DNA from: Bacilli bacterium | GTDB taxonomy: Bacteria; Bacillota_I; Bacilli_A; ML615J-28; CAG-313 | Assembly (NCBI GenBank): GCA_017937305.1 | Contig: JAGBDV010000018.1 | Span: 30,287-94,286, forward strand | Direction of reading: 5' to 3' | Length of the DNA stretch: 64,000 nucleotides | In this document: one piece after another, positions 27,646-36,943 of the stretch | Layout: every line of letters starts with the position of its first letter | Position numbering within the stretch: position 1 is the stretch's first letter | Notes under the pieces: generated by a model | Databases searched by the model: none | What the model was told of the DNA's origin: nothing | Seen by the model: the letters and a program-made list of their open reading frames with translations, nothing else | Position numbers and translations under genes: made by a program

Positions 27646-27674
27646 ATTTTATCATACTTTTATTCCAATGTCAA
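27646..27674 (-). promoter_or_regulatory. Promoter between the P-ATPase and VanZ genes
   Basis: Minus strand TTGACA, 17 bp, TAAAAT with an extended TG. It is downstream of the ATPase terminator, so it starts a new transcript. Confidence 0.8.
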
Positions 27675-27688
27675 GAAAAAAACAAAAA

Positions 27689-27712
27689 AGAGTAAATCTT
27701 AGATTTACTCTT
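27689..27712 (-). terminator. Terminator of the P-type ATPase gene
   Basis: AGAGTAAATCT / AGATTTACTCT perfect stem and T run on the minus strand. Confidence 0.9.
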
Positions 27713-27717
27713 TAATA

Positions 27718-30324
27718 TTACTTATTCTTTTTATTAGAAATAAGTTTAGAAATTTCCATAACTACAACCATCACAAGTGCAAGACCAATTGAGATTAATA
27801 GTTGAAGAATACTTAATGCTTCAAACTTAAATACAGCACTATTTAATCCTGGACAATAGATTACAAATAATTGAAGTGCAAAGCCAATAATAAAGGCCAT
27901 ATTTAAGAATCTATTATCAAATGTATGTTTTGAGAAGATTGTATGATCGCTCTTAACATTAAATGCATGGAATAATTGAGTTGAAGAAAGTGTTAAGAAT
28001 GCCATAGTTTGACCGATCACATGGTTGAATACAAAGTGACCAATAAGGTATGCTGCAAGTGTTAAACATCCAATGATAATACCTTCAACAATAATTTTAC
28101 CCATTAAACCATTGCTAAAGAATCCTTCTTTAGCACCACGTGGTTTTTTATCCATTACATCATCTTCTGGTTCTTCCATACCAAGACCAAAGGCAGGAAG
28201 TGAGTCAGTAATAAGGTTAATCCAAAGTAGGTGAATTGGTGAAAGTGGTGTACCAAGGCCTGCAAACATTGGGATTAATACTAAACATGATGCAACAAAG
28301 ATAGTAATTACTTCACCAATATTTGATGATAATAAGTATTTAACACATTTTTGAATATTTGAGAATATTCCTCTACCTTGTTTAACAGCTTCTACAATTG
28401 TAGTAAAGTTATCATCAGTTAGAATCATATCTGCAGCTTGTTTTGAAACATCAGTTCCAGTAATACCCATTGCACAACCGATATCAGCTTTCTTAAGAGC
28501 AGGAGCATCGTTTACACCATCACCAGTCATTGCTGCAATATAACCTTTTTCTTTCCAAGTAGAAACAATTCTTACTTTATCATTAGGAGAAACACGTGCA
28601 TAAACACGATATTTTTCAATGTTTTCATAAAGTTCTTCATCAGAAATCTTAGCAAGTTCACTTGATGTAATAGCAAGTTCACCTTCGTGTAAAATTCCAA
28701 GCTGCATTGCAATAGCTTTTGCAGTAATTACATGGTCACCAGTAATCATAACTGTAGAAATACCAGCTTTACTTGCAACAGCAATAGCATCTTTTACTTC
28801 TTCTCTTGCTGGGTCAATCATACCAACTAAACCAACAAATTCTAAATCTTGTTCTAAGAAATCTGCATCAGGTAAGCTGTCGTACCATTTAATACCAAGA
28901 GCTAAAACTCTAATTGCATTAGTTGCCATTTGGTGGTTAACTTGTAATGCTTTATCAAGTAATTCTTTTTCATTAATACTTCTTGAAACAACAATATCAG
29001 GAGCACCTTTTGTAATAGCTAAATATCTACCATTAATTTCTACTACTGTAGTCATAAGTTTACGATCTGAATCAAATGGTAAATCAAGCACTCTTACTAA
29101 GTCACTCTTTCTTCCATATAAGTTATTTGCATCTAGTAAAGCAAGTTCAGTAGGGTCACCAATTCTTACTTCTTTACCATCTTCAAAACTAATCGATGCA
29201 TCACAACAAGTTGCAAAGTATAGTAACATTGTTTTTTCATTTTCATTTAAGTCTTTTAAATCTTTAAGTTCATTTAAATATACATTTACAACTGTCATCT
29301 TATTTTGAGTAAGTGTACCAGTTTTATCACTACAGATTACATTAGTTGAACCAAGTGTTTCAACAGCAGGAAGTTTTTTAACAATAGCGTTGTGTTTAGA
29401 CATTTTTTCAACACCTAGTGCTAAAACGATTGTAACAACAGTTGCAAGACCTTCTGGGATTGCTGCTACTGCAAGTGATACAGCAATCTTAAATGCAGCA
29501 AGTAATTTAACCCCCATATCAACCTCTTCTTCAGTTGGTTTGAAGATATTTAAAACAAATACAACAGCACAAATACCAAGTGCCATGATACCAATTACTT
29601 TACCAACTTGAGTAAGTTTCTTTTGAAGTGGAGTTTCAGTTTCACCAGATTCCATTAATGCACCAGCAATCTTACCAATTTCAGTATTCATACCAGTACC
29701 AGTAACTAGTGCTTTTGCTTTACCATTAGTAACAAATGTTGAAGAGAATAGGCAGTTTTTCATATCACCTAAACCAACAATGTGTTCTAATACTTCAGTT
29801 GCATCTTTATCTACTGCAACACTTTCACCAGTTAAGGCAGATTCATCAACTTTAAGGTTAGAACATTCAATAATTTTTGCATCGGCAGGAATAAAGTCAC
29901 CAGCTTCTACATAAATAATATCTCCAACAACTAAATCTTTAGTAGGAAGAGTAATTAATACTCCATTTCTCCATACTTTACAAGTAGGTGAAGACATTTT
30001 TTTAAGCGCATCAAGTGATTTTTCTGCTTTACCTTCTTGATAAACACCAAGGATTGCATTAACAATAATAACAATAAAAATAATTAAACTTTCAACCCAT
30101 TCATGTGGATCTACAATTAATGATACAATTGCTGCAATCATTAAGATAATAATTAATGCATCTTTAAATTCTAATAAAAACTTAACAAATAAGCTTTGTT
30201 TTTTCTTTTCTTTTAAGGCATTTTCTCCGTATTTTTCTCTTTGAGTTAATACTTCAGAATCATTTAAGCCATCTAAATTTTTAATACCGAACTCTGTTAT
30301 AAGTTCTTCAAATGTTTTTTGCAT
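27718..30324 (-). CDS. Calcium-type P2A P-type ATPase
   Basis: An 868-aa protein with the full P-type layout. Helix M4 has AAIPEGLATVV (PEGL, calcium site of SERCA/PMR1-like pumps), the phosphorylation site is CSDKTGTLTQNKM, then KGAPD, TGDH and TGDGVNDAPALKKADIG. Ten membrane helices are apparent; the N-terminus is the cation-ATPase N domain. It should export Ca2+ (or Mn2+) from the cytoplasm at the cost of ATP. It has its own promoter (30350-30378) and a strong terminator. No heavy-metal binding domains. Confidence 0.93.
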   Translation of the reverse strand: MQKTFEELITEFGIKNLDGLNDSEVLTQREKYGENALKEKKKQSLFVKFLLEFKDALIIILMIAAIVSLIVDPHEWVESLIIFIVIIVNAILGVYQEGKAEKSLDALKKMSSPTCKVWRNGVLITLPTKDLVVGDIIYVEAGDFIPADAKIIECSNLKVDESALTGESVAVDKDATEVLEHIVGLGDMKNCLFSSTFVTNGKAKALVTGTGMNTEIGKIAGALMESGETETPLQKKLTQVGKVIGIMALGICAVVFVLNIFKPTEEEVDMGVKLLAAFKIAVSLAVAAIPEGLATVVTIVLALGVEKMSKHNAIVKKLPAVETLGSTNVICSDKTGTLTQNKMTVVNVYLNELKDLKDLNENEKTMLLYFATCCDASISFEDGKEVRIGDPTELALLDANNLYGRKSDLVRVLDLPFDSDRKLMTTVVEINGRYLAITKGAPDIVVSRSINEKELLDKALQVNHQMATNAIRVLALGIKWYDSLPDADFLEQDLEFVGLVGMIDPAREEVKDAIAVASKAGISTVMITGDHVITAKAIAMQLGILHEGELAITSSELAKISDEELYENIEKYRVYARVSPNDKVRIVSTWKEKGYIAAMTGDGVNDAPALKKADIGCAMGITGTDVSKQAADMILTDDNFTTIVEAVKQGRGIFSNIQKCVKYLLSSNIGEVITIFVASCLVLIPMFAGLGTPLSPIHLLWINLITDSLPAFGLGMEEPEDDVMDKKPRGAKEGFFSNGLMGKIIVEGIIIGCLTLAAYLIGHFVFNHVIGQTMAFLTLSSTQLFHAFNVKSDHTIFSKHTFDNRFLNMAFIIGFALQLFVIYCPGLNSAVFKFEALSILQLLISIGLALVMVVVMEISKLISNKKNK

Positions 30325-30349
30325 AATACCTCCATTAATTAACTATACT

Positions 30350-30378
30350 ATTTTACTAAATTTAAAAAGAATTGTCAA
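30350..30378 (-). promoter_or_regulatory. Promoter of the P-type ATPase gene
   Basis: Minus strand TTGACA, 17 bp, TAAAAT, followed by TGGAGG and the ATG. Confidence 0.8.
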
Positions 30379-30399
30379 TATAATAAAAATATTTATTTT

Positions 30400-31044
30400 C
30401 TATTTTTTAATCATTTTTAATATTTCAAGTGGATTATCAATAATAACATTTGCACCTGAAGATAACAATTCATCTTTTGTTCTAAATCCCCATGAACAAG
30501 ATATACATTTTAAATTCGCATTTTTAGCAGTTTCTAAATCTACTTCACTATCTCCTATATATATTACCTCTGAATTTTTTAATCCTAATTTATTTAAAAC
30601 ATAGTTACACATATCAGGATGAGGTTTTCTATTTAATTCTTTAGTTTCTCCTAAAACTACATCAAAAATATTTGGAAAATATTTGTTTATAATTTCTTGT
30701 GCAGCAGCATCAAATTTATTTGTAACAACAGAAAGCTTGATTTCTTGTTTATTTAATTCTTTTAAAACGTCTTCTATATACTTATAATATCTTATATGAT
30801 CAAAAGAATGAGCTTGATAATGTGTTTTAAATGTTTTAAGCACATCTTCAACTAAATGTTGATAATTAACTCCTACTGCTTTTTCAATTAATACTCTTAC
30901 ACCATTACCAACAAAGGATCTTATTTCTTCATAAGATCTTATCTTTAAATTATATTGTTCTAAAGCATAATTAGTACTATAAAATAAGTCATCTAAAGTA
31001 TCAAGGATTGTACCATCTAAATCAAATATTATACCTTTTATCAT
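30400..31044 (-). CDS. HAD-family phosphatase, phosphoglycolate phosphatase type
   Basis: About 214 aa from the ATG at 31042-31044, two bases after the upstream gene stop; the longer reading overlaps that gene in another frame. Motif I is IKGIIFDLDGTILDT, motif II is SVVTNKFD, and motifs III/IV are KPHPDM and YIGDSEVDLETAKNA. This is a subfamily IA HAD with a helical cap, typically acting on phosphoglycolate, nucleotides (PpaX/YjjG-like) or sugar phosphates; substrate unknown. Coupled to the nuclease lipoprotein gene upstream. Confidence 0.9.
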   Translation of the reverse strand: MIKGIIFDLDGTILDTLDDLFYSTNYALEQYNLKIRSYEEIRSFVGNGVRVLIEKAVGVNYQHLVEDVLKTFKTHYQAHSFDHIRYYKYIEDVLKELNKQEIKLSVVTNKFDAAAQEIINKYFPNIFDVVLGETKELNRKPHPDMCNYVLNKLGLKNSEVIYIGDSEVDLETAKNANLKCISCSWGFRTKDELLSSGANVIIDNPLEILKMIKK

Positions 31045-31045
31045 C

Positions 31046-31831
31046 TTATTTAAACTCTTTTCTTTCATAATCATATCCAGGATCAGTTTCTCCATAAAAA
31101 CGTCTTCCTGTTGCTTGAGCATAATTAGATGCAGTTCTAAAATATTCAGTATATTTACTACTATTTAGCGTAGAATTAGAGTATGCTTGTTCGACAATTT
31201 CTAAATTAAGTAAAACTCCATCAATCCATACGAATCCTAAATATCTGCCATAATTTTCTGTTCTTGCTCCTTCTGCTTCTAATACAATAGTCTTTGCAGA
31301 AGTAAGTTTTTTTCTAGTAAAATCAGATGCAGCTTTACCCCATGGATCTTTATCGATAGTTGATTCAGGTGTATCAATACCTAAAAATCTTAGGCTAAAT
31401 GTTTCACCAGTAATAATATCTTTAAATCTTGCAGTATCTCCATCAACTGAATACACAAGTTCTACTTCACCAATACCATCTTTGATAAAACTTTTATTTT
31501 CATATTCAAAACCCATTGTAACTTCGTCATGAATTTCAAATGTTATTGGTAAAACAGTCGTATAAACATATACTTGATACGATGCATCAATTACATCCCC
31601 AGCTTTGTAAGTTCCATTATAAGAAACAAATAAATCTAAGTCTAAACTACTTTCAATTATTTGATCAGAAAATTTAAATACATAATTTATATCTAATTCT
31701 TCCATTATTTCTTCAATTTCAGCTCTACTTTTACCAGTAAGATCGGGAAGTGTTCTTTGAGTATTTAAATCTACACAAGAACTAATACTTATAATAAATA
31801 TAATTATTATTATATATATAAATCTTTTCAT
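31046..31831 (-). CDS. Lipoprotein with PASTA-like and thermonuclease (SNase) domains
   Basis: A 261-aa protein. Signal peptide MKRFIYIIIIIFIISISSC with lipobox ISSC. Residues ~27-95 look like a PASTA repeat (LPDLTGKSRAEIEEIMEELD ... YKAGDVI). Residues ~125-250 are a staphylococcal-nuclease fold with the catalytic set LRFLGIDTPES (Arg, Asp, Glu) and GRYLGFVWIDG (second Arg). A Ca2+-dependent surface nuclease for DNA/RNA scavenging is the likely role; the PASTA part may hold it at peptidoglycan. The domain pairing is unusual. It is followed by a HAD phosphatase, which may be chance. Confidence 0.87.
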   Translation of the reverse strand: MKRFIYIIIIIFIISISSCVDLNTQRTLPDLTGKSRAEIEEIMEELDINYVFKFSDQIIESSLDLDLFVSYNGTYKAGDVIDASYQVYVYTTVLPITFEIHDEVTMGFEYENKSFIKDGIGEVELVYSVDGDTARFKDIITGETFSLRFLGIDTPESTIDKDPWGKAASDFTRKKLTSAKTIVLEAEGARTENYGRYLGFVWIDGVLLNLEIVEQAYSNSTLNSSKYTEYFRTASNYAQATGRRFYGETDPGYDYERKEFK

Positions 31832-31901
31832 ATTTTTTACCTCTTAAATATTATATCATATATTTTTGGAATTATCTACTATATTATCTTTCGTTATTTT
31901 A

Positions 31902-31930
31902 TTGAAAAAACAAAGTATTTATTGTATAAT
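31902..31930 (+). promoter_or_regulatory. Promoter of the CHAP lipoprotein gene
   Basis: TTGAAA, 17 bp, TATAAT on the plus strand, ~30 bp before the start codon. Confidence 0.85.
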
Positions 31931-31962
31931 TATATCGAAAATAAAAGGAACGAGGAAATGAT

Positions 31963-33399
31963 ATGAAAAACAAAATATTTGTATTAATGTTAGTTTTTGG
32001 TTTATTATTTATCACTGGTTGTAAAGAAAAGACTAATGATAATAATAACGATGATGACAAACAAACTAATAATCCTACTGAACTAGAAATGCCAATTATA
32101 GAAATGGATAAAGAATACTATAATGTTGGTGATAAGATTGGATTTAAATTAGAAAACTACGATAGTCTTGATTTATTTAATATCACATTTGATGATCAGT
32201 ATGCAGTTAAATTTAATGATGATGGTACTATTACTGCAAGACGTAATGGTGAATATACTGTTACATTATCTTTAAAAGAAGATACAAGTAAAAATATAGC
32301 ACTTGATTTTAAAGTATATAAATCTTCTTTTGCATTAGACTCAACTACAACAATTATTGCAGTAGGTGATAAAGTTGAAGTATGGGTATACGACTTTAAT
32401 GGTTTATATGAAACTAAAAATGAAGATTTTAATTATACTGTAGACAATACTGATATCGCAACAATTAAAAATGGTGTTCTTACAGCTTTAGGTATTGGTA
32501 CAGTTACTGTTACAGCTACATCTAAATACAACCCTTTAGTTAAATCTAATCTTAGTATTAGAGTAGGCGATACTACAAGTGAATTTATGATAAGACCTAG
32601 TGTTGAACTTGCTAAAATAAAAGTTGGTGAAATCTTACCATTTACAATGACAGCAGGTCAAGATCCAGCTAAATTTAAATGGTTATGTGATGACTCAGAA
32701 ATTGCAAGAACAACAAAATATGATACATGTGTAGAAGTATCTGGTGTTGCAGAGGGTAAAGCTTATATTACATGTTATAATGAAGAAGATCCAACTATTA
32801 AAACTAAATATTTAATTACTGTAGAAGGTGAAATAGAAGTTGACTATCGTAAACGATTAGTTGAACTTGCATATGATCAAATTGGCATTAAAGAAGGTCT
32901 TAAACCTAATGGTGAATACGATAATGATACTAAATTTGGTCGTTGGTATGGTAATAATGGTGAACCATGGTGTGCAACATTTGTATCTTGGGTATGGTAT
33001 CACGCAGGATTAAGTACAAAATTATTACTTAAATATCAAGGCTGTACCGCTGGTATGGAGTGGTGTAAAGAACAAGGAATCTTTAAAACTAAAGAAGAAT
33101 ACACTCCAACAACAGGTGATATCGTCTTCTTCCAAAGTAGTAGTGTTTACAATGGTGTTTCATCTCATACTGGTATTGTAGCTCACTGTGATGGAGAATA
33201 TATCTATACTATTGAAGGAAATAGAAGTAATCGTGTAGATGTTTGGAGAATTAAAGTAGATAATACTAGAATTATTGGTTATGGTATTCCTAATTACCCT
33301 GGTCTTAAAGACTATGATGATTTTGCATGGATTAAGGAACAACAACCTGATGGATCTTATTTATGGACTAATGTTAGTGCAGGAGATTCTACTACATAA
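31963..33399 (+). CDS. Surface lipoprotein with bacterial Ig-like domains and CHAP amidase domain
   Basis: A 478-aa protein. Signal peptide MKNKIFVLMLVFGLLFITGC with lipobox ITGC. After an Asn/Asp-rich spacer come two to three Ig-like (Big_2-type) domains, ~60-285 (e.g. DIATIKNGVLTALGIGTVTV). Residues ~290-440 are a CHAP domain: catalytic Cys in GEPWCATFVSWVW, His in SSHTGIVAHC and a polar residue in YTIEGN. CHAP enzymes cut peptidoglycan stem peptides or cross-bridges, so this is a wall hydrolase anchored to the membrane. One of few plus-strand genes, with its own promoter and terminator. Confidence 0.88.
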   Translation: MKNKIFVLMLVFGLLFITGCKEKTNDNNNDDDKQTNNPTELEMPIIEMDKEYYNVGDKIGFKLENYDSLDLFNITFDDQYAVKFNDDGTITARRNGEYTVTLSLKEDTSKNIALDFKVYKSSFALDSTTTIIAVGDKVEVWVYDFNGLYETKNEDFNYTVDNTDIATIKNGVLTALGIGTVTVTATSKYNPLVKSNLSIRVGDTTSEFMIRPSVELAKIKVGEILPFTMTAGQDPAKFKWLCDDSEIARTTKYDTCVEVSGVAEGKAYITCYNEEDPTIKTKYLITVEGEIEVDYRKRLVELAYDQIGIKEGLKPNGEYDNDTKFGRWYGNNGEPWCATFVSWVWYHAGLSTKLLLKYQGCTAGMEWCKEQGIFKTKEEYTPTTGDIVFFQSSSVYNGVSSHTGIVAHCDGEYIYTIEGNRSNRVDVWRIKVDNTRIIGYGIPNYPGLKDYDDFAWIKEQQPDGSYLWTNVSAGDSTT

Positions 33400-33407
33400 A
33401 AAATATA

Positions 33408-33437
33408 AGAGTATAAAATTTATTTTATACTCTTTTT
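33408..33437 (+). terminator. Terminator of the CHAP gene
   Basis: AGAGTATAAAA / TTTTATACTCT stem followed by five T. Confidence 0.88.
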
Positions 33438-33458
33438 ATTTCACGAATATTAAATTTA

Positions 33459-33487
33459 TTGAATAATCTAAAACTTTATGATATAAT
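33459..33487 (+). promoter_or_regulatory. thiT promoter
   Basis: TTGAAT, 17 bp, TATAAT with extended TG, ~12 bp before the TPP aptamer. Confidence 0.82.
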
Positions 33488-33497
33488 AAAAGTGTCA

Positions 33498-33592
33498 TAT
33501 TACGGGGAGCTCTATTTTAAGGGCTGAGAGGTTAATGATATTAACGACCCATAACCTGATCTAGGTAATGCTAGCGTAGGAAAAATATACAC
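33498..33592 (+). ncRNA. TPP riboswitch (thi box)
   Basis: The conserved parts are all present in order: CGGGGAGC, GGGCTGAGAGG, CGACCCATAACCTGATCTAG and GTAATGCTAGCGTAGG, closed by a short ATATTA/AATAT stem. It senses thiamine pyrophosphate. It is placed directly before the thiamine transporter gene. Confidence 0.97.
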
Positions 33593-33622
33593 ACTTTTTA
33601 TATATTTTTAAATACTATTAGC

Positions 33623-33658
33623 TTACCTTGAAAAATTTATTTTTTGAGGTGTTTTTTT
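33623..33658 (+). terminator. thiT expression platform: terminator over the Shine-Dalgarno
   Basis: ACCTTGAAAAA and TTTTTTGAGGT form a stem followed by seven T. Its right arm contains the GAGGTG ribosome binding site of thiT, so the same hairpin could stop transcription and hide the start when TPP is bound. Confidence 0.65.
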
Positions 33659-34201
33659 ATGAAAGGAAAAAAATTAATTTTGTTTATTGCAGAAGTTGCA
33701 ATATTCACAAGCTTAGCTTTAGCACTTGACTTTGTTTGTGGCTTGTATTTAAGCTTTGCGTGGTTACAAGGTGGTAGTATTTCTATCGCAATGGTACCAA
33801 TCTTTATTATGTGTTATAGACATGGTCCAAAAGGTGGTTTTTTAACTGCTTTACTAACTGGAACATTACAAATCTTCTGGGGATATTTATATCACCCTGT
33901 CCAAGTAATTCTAGATTATCCACTTGCATATGTATCATGTGGAGTAGCTAGTTTATTCTTTGGTTTAGTTAAGAATAACAAAGGATTTATGAAACATTTA
34001 TATATATGTTTAGGTATCTTATGTGGATGCGTATTAAGACTTACTTTTGCTACAATATCAGGATGTGCTTTCTTTGAAACTCCTTTATGGGCATCAATAG
34101 TTTACAATGGGACATATCTTCTTCCTTCAATGGCTTTATGTATGGTTATTACATGTATTGCAGTAGAGTCTTTAAAAAATTTACTATACGAGAAATTCTA
34201 A
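33659..34201 (+). CDS. thiT: Thiamine ECF transporter S component ThiT
   Basis: About 180 aa from the ATG at 33659 (GAGGTG eight bases upstream); a TTG reading 15 bases earlier lies inside the Shine-Dalgarno and is rejected. Six membrane helices. The family signatures are visible: WLQGGSISIAMVPIFIMCYRHGPKGG and WGYLYHPVQVILDYPLAY, which contains the conserved thiamine-contacting aromatic and polar residues. It imports thiamine together with the shared EcfAA'T module, which is not in the window. Control by the TPP riboswitch confirms the substrate. Confidence 0.96.
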   Translation: MKGKKLILFIAEVAIFTSLALALDFVCGLYLSFAWLQGGSISIAMVPIFIMCYRHGPKGGFLTALLTGTLQIFWGYLYHPVQVILDYPLAYVSCGVASLFFGLVKNNKGFMKHLYICLGILCGCVLRLTFATISGCAFFETPLWASIVYNGTYLLPSMALCMVITCIAVESLKNLLYEKF

Positions 34202-34207
34202 AAAAAC

Positions 34208-34234
34208 AAGTCAACCTTAAGGTTGACTTTTTAT
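34208..34234 (+). terminator. Bidirectional terminator between thiT and the antiporter gene
   Basis: AAGTCAACCTTAAGGTTGACTT perfect stem with A run before and T run after. Confidence 0.9.
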
Positions 34235-35532
34235 ATTTCTTCAAAATCAGATTGTTCTACAATATATCCTTTATGTTTTAATCTTGCTTCAGAGAAGTCT
34301 TCTTTATTCGCAAATAAAATTGGTGCGATCAAGCAAGAAAAGACACTTGCAATAATAAATACAGTGACCAGTTTTTCATTTAATAATCCTGTTTCATTTG
34401 ATATATGTTCAATTGCTATTGCTACAATTATTGTTGATGTAGTAACAAACAGTGATGAAAATACTGTTCCTTTTTTATAATATCTAAGTAGATATATAAA
34501 TGGAATTCTAACAAGTAGCATTAATACAATAACAGTTAATAGAAGTAATAAAGTTCCAATACTAAAGAAACTACTTGTATGTTCAATAAGTAATCCAACT
34601 TTAAAACCTACTAGAATATAAAATAATGGTACAAATAGTCCATAACCAATGGATTCTAGTTTATTTGAATGATGACTTGGCCAAAGTAATCTTATAATCA
34701 TTCCTGATAAGAATGCTCCTAAAATGTATTCTACTCCACCTAAATCAGATAGAAGTATTGCAATAAGAAGAACAAAAATAGTTACTCTAGTAGACAAGTG
34801 AACAATACCTTCTAATTTTTTGCCGAATACTTTTTCGATCTTGATAAACTTCTTTACAATAAAAATTAATATATATACACATATAATAATTATTAAAGGA
34901 ATATATGATGGATTAGCAGATACTCCAAGAGTAATCATAATAACACTTAATGCAATAATTGAACATAATTCTGAAATTGTAGAATATGTTGCAATAATCT
35001 TACCTAGTGTAGTGTCTTTTAACTCATAGTCATGAACAAGTGGTATTACAAGTGATGCAAATGTAGATGAGAAAAATACCGCCATTATTGATATACCAAT
35101 TAATAAATCACCTTTTATATAGTCTTTTAATAAATATGATGCTCCAATGCTTAAACCTACTACTAATATATATATAATTATAGAACATAATAGAGGATTT
35201 AAATGTTTTTCTTCATCTTTTTTTCTTCTTTTAAAAACACTAAAATCTGTATCAAAACCACTCATAAATAGTAATATACTCATTCCTATTACATATAGCC
35301 CTTCCGGCAAAGGACTAAGTGTTGTAATATTTCCTTCTATTGTTGTAAACATATTTCTTGTGATAGGTATAATAGATAAAATAACCCCCATTAGAATTTC
35401 TACAACAAGCGAAGGAATAAATTTAATTTTAAAGATTGATAATAATATAGGAATTATTACAGCAATGCCTACTAATAAAGTTAGTGGCCATAATTGTTGT
35501 ACATTAAAAACTGTTAAAAACATTTCAATCAC
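34231..35532 (-). CDS. Cation:proton antiporter (CPA2 / NapA-KefB type)
   Basis: A 433-aa protein made of ~12-13 membrane helices, without the C-terminal nucleotide-binding TrkA domain found in Kef systems. It starts in the first helix (QQLWPLTLLVGIAVIIPILL); the GVILSIIPITRNM and GAFLSGMIIRL segments are typical of the family. The unwound-helix region reads YSTISELCSI rather than the usual ND pair, so the transported ion (Na+, K+ or H+ coupling) cannot be told. Monocistronic, with shared and private terminators. Confidence 0.85.
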   Translation of the reverse strand: MIEMFLTVFNVQQLWPLTLLVGIAVIIPILLSIFKIKFIPSLVVEILMGVILSIIPITRNMFTTIEGNITTLSPLPEGLYVIGMSILLFMSGFDTDFSVFKRRKKDEEKHLNPLLCSIIIYILVVGLSIGASYLLKDYIKGDLLIGISIMAVFFSSTFASLVIPLVHDYELKDTTLGKIIATYSTISELCSIIALSVIMITLGVSANPSYIPLIIIICVYILIFIVKKFIKIEKVFGKKLEGIVHLSTRVTIFVLLIAILLSDLGGVEYILGAFLSGMIIRLLWPSHHSNKLESIGYGLFVPLFYILVGFKVGLLIEHTSSFFSIGTLLLLLTVIVLMLLVRIPFIYLLRYYKKGTVFSSLFVTTSTIIVAIAIEHISNETGLLNEKLVTVFIIASVFSCLIAPILFANKEDFSEARLKHKGYIVEQSDFEEI

Positions 35533-35609
35533 CTCTGTTATTATTATAACAAATTTCTATTAATTCTGCAATTTAATTTATAGAATGTCTAAAATTTTTT
35601 TAAAAATAA

Positions 35610-35642
35610 AACTCTACAACTGTGTAATTCTAGTTGTAGAGT
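35610..35642 (-). terminator. Terminator of the CNNM/CorC gene
   Basis: ACTCTACAACT / AGTTGTAGAGT perfect stem, then TTTATTTTT on the minus strand. Confidence 0.88.
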
Positions 35643-35647
35643 TAATT

Positions 35648-36892
35648 TTATTCTTCAATTTCTTTAGGAAGAACTGTTATCTTAACAGATTCAATACGAC
35701 GACTCTTCATTTTGATAACTTCAATATTTAAGTTTTCGTATTTAATTTTTGCACCACGTGTAGGTAGGGATTTTAGTTCTTCTGCAAACCATCCATTTAC
35801 AGTTACAGGATCAATATCTTTTTCTATATCAAATAATTCTAATACTTTATCAATATTAGCTTTTCCTGAAACAATATAAACAGTATCTGAAACCTTCTTA
35901 ATTTCTTCAGTTATTTCATCATATTCATCCCAGATTTCACCAACAATTTCTTCTAAAATATCTTCCATTGTTACAATACCAGCAACGCTACCGAATTCAT
36001 CAGCTACTACTGCAAAGTGTTGTTTATTTGTTTGGAACTCTTTTAAAAGTTCATTTACTAGTTTATGTTTCATTACAAACATAGGTTGTTTAATAATGTC
36101 AGTCAATTTAAAGTTTTCTTCTTCTGCTTGATAGAAGTCTTTGTAGTAAATGATACCAACAATATGGTCAATATCTTCTTCATAAATTGGAAGTCTAGAA
36201 AATGCGTTTCCTGCAAATGCTTCATCAATTTCTTGATATGTTGCATCAAGCGGAAGTGCTTTAATATCTACACGAGGAGTGAAGATATCTATAACCTCTA
36301 AATCACCAAATTCTATTGCAGATTTGATTAATTCACTTTCATCTTCGTCTAATACACCATCTTCAGTAGCTTCTTCTACTAATGAAATAATTTCTTCTTC
36401 TGTTACTTGATCTTCTTCTTTATCTTTAATTAATTTAGATACAAAGTCTTGCCATTTTTTAAAGATAAATGTAAACGCAAAGAAAATAATCATTAAGAAT
36501 TTTAAGAATGGTGCAGCAAATTTTACAAAAGCTTCAGGACGTTTTTTTGCAAGAGTCTTAGGTGTAATTTCACCAAAGATTAGTACTATTAGTGTCATAA
36601 CTAATGTAGATACAGTAGGACCTGAAGTATCATTAATCCACCCTATAAAAAGAATTGTTGCTAAAGATGCACTTAAGATATTAACAATGTTATTTCCAAT
36701 TAAAATTGTTGATAACATTGTATCATAATTTTCTGAAATGTTTAATACAAGTTTAGCTTTTCTATTTCCTTTATCTGCTAAATTCTTGATTTTAATTTTG
36801 TTAAATGTTGAGAATGCTGTTTCCGAGGCTGAAAAATATGCCGATAGGATTAAGCATATAACTATAATAATAATTGATAATGTTTCGCTCAT
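35648..36892 (-). CDS. CNNM/CorC (HlyC)-family divalent cation transporter
   Basis: A 414-aa protein. Residues ~1-170 are a DUF21/CNNM membrane domain with three to four helices and the conserved SASETAFSTFNKIK stretch. Residues ~195-320 are a CBS pair (IFTPRVDIKALP and KQPMFVMKHKLVNELLKEF), and the C-terminal CorC_HlyC domain follows. Relatives such as B. subtilis MpfA (YhdP) export Mg2+. A short upstream ORF with its own Shine-Dalgarno and a strong promoter lie in the 296-bp gap before it (36893-37188), suggesting translational or transcriptional control. Intact length. Confidence 0.92.
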   Translation of the reverse strand: MSETLSIIIIVICLILSAYFSASETAFSTFNKIKIKNLADKGNRKAKLVLNISENYDTMLSTILIGNNIVNILSASLATILFIGWINDTSGPTVSTLVMTLIVLIFGEITPKTLAKKRPEAFVKFAAPFLKFLMIIFFAFTFIFKKWQDFVSKLIKDKEEDQVTEEEIISLVEEATEDGVLDEDESELIKSAIEFGDLEVIDIFTPRVDIKALPLDATYQEIDEAFAGNAFSRLPIYEEDIDHIVGIIYYKDFYQAEEENFKLTDIIKQPMFVMKHKLVNELLKEFQTNKQHFAVVADEFGSVAGIVTMEDILEEIVGEIWDEYDEITEEIKKVSDTVYIVSGKANIDKVLELFDIEKDIDPVTVNGWFAEELKSLPTRGAKIKYENLNIEVIKMKSRRIESVKITVLPKEIEE

Positions 36893-36943
36893 ATATAAAT
36901 CCTTTCTTTTGTATACATTATAATAATTAAAAAAATATTTAAA

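Noticed and set aside
34223..34480. Plus-strand ORFs inside the antiporter, SbcC, TypA and similar minus-strand genes
   Set aside because: They mirror well-conserved minus-strand coding sequence, lack ribosome binding sites and are low complexity; judged shadows.
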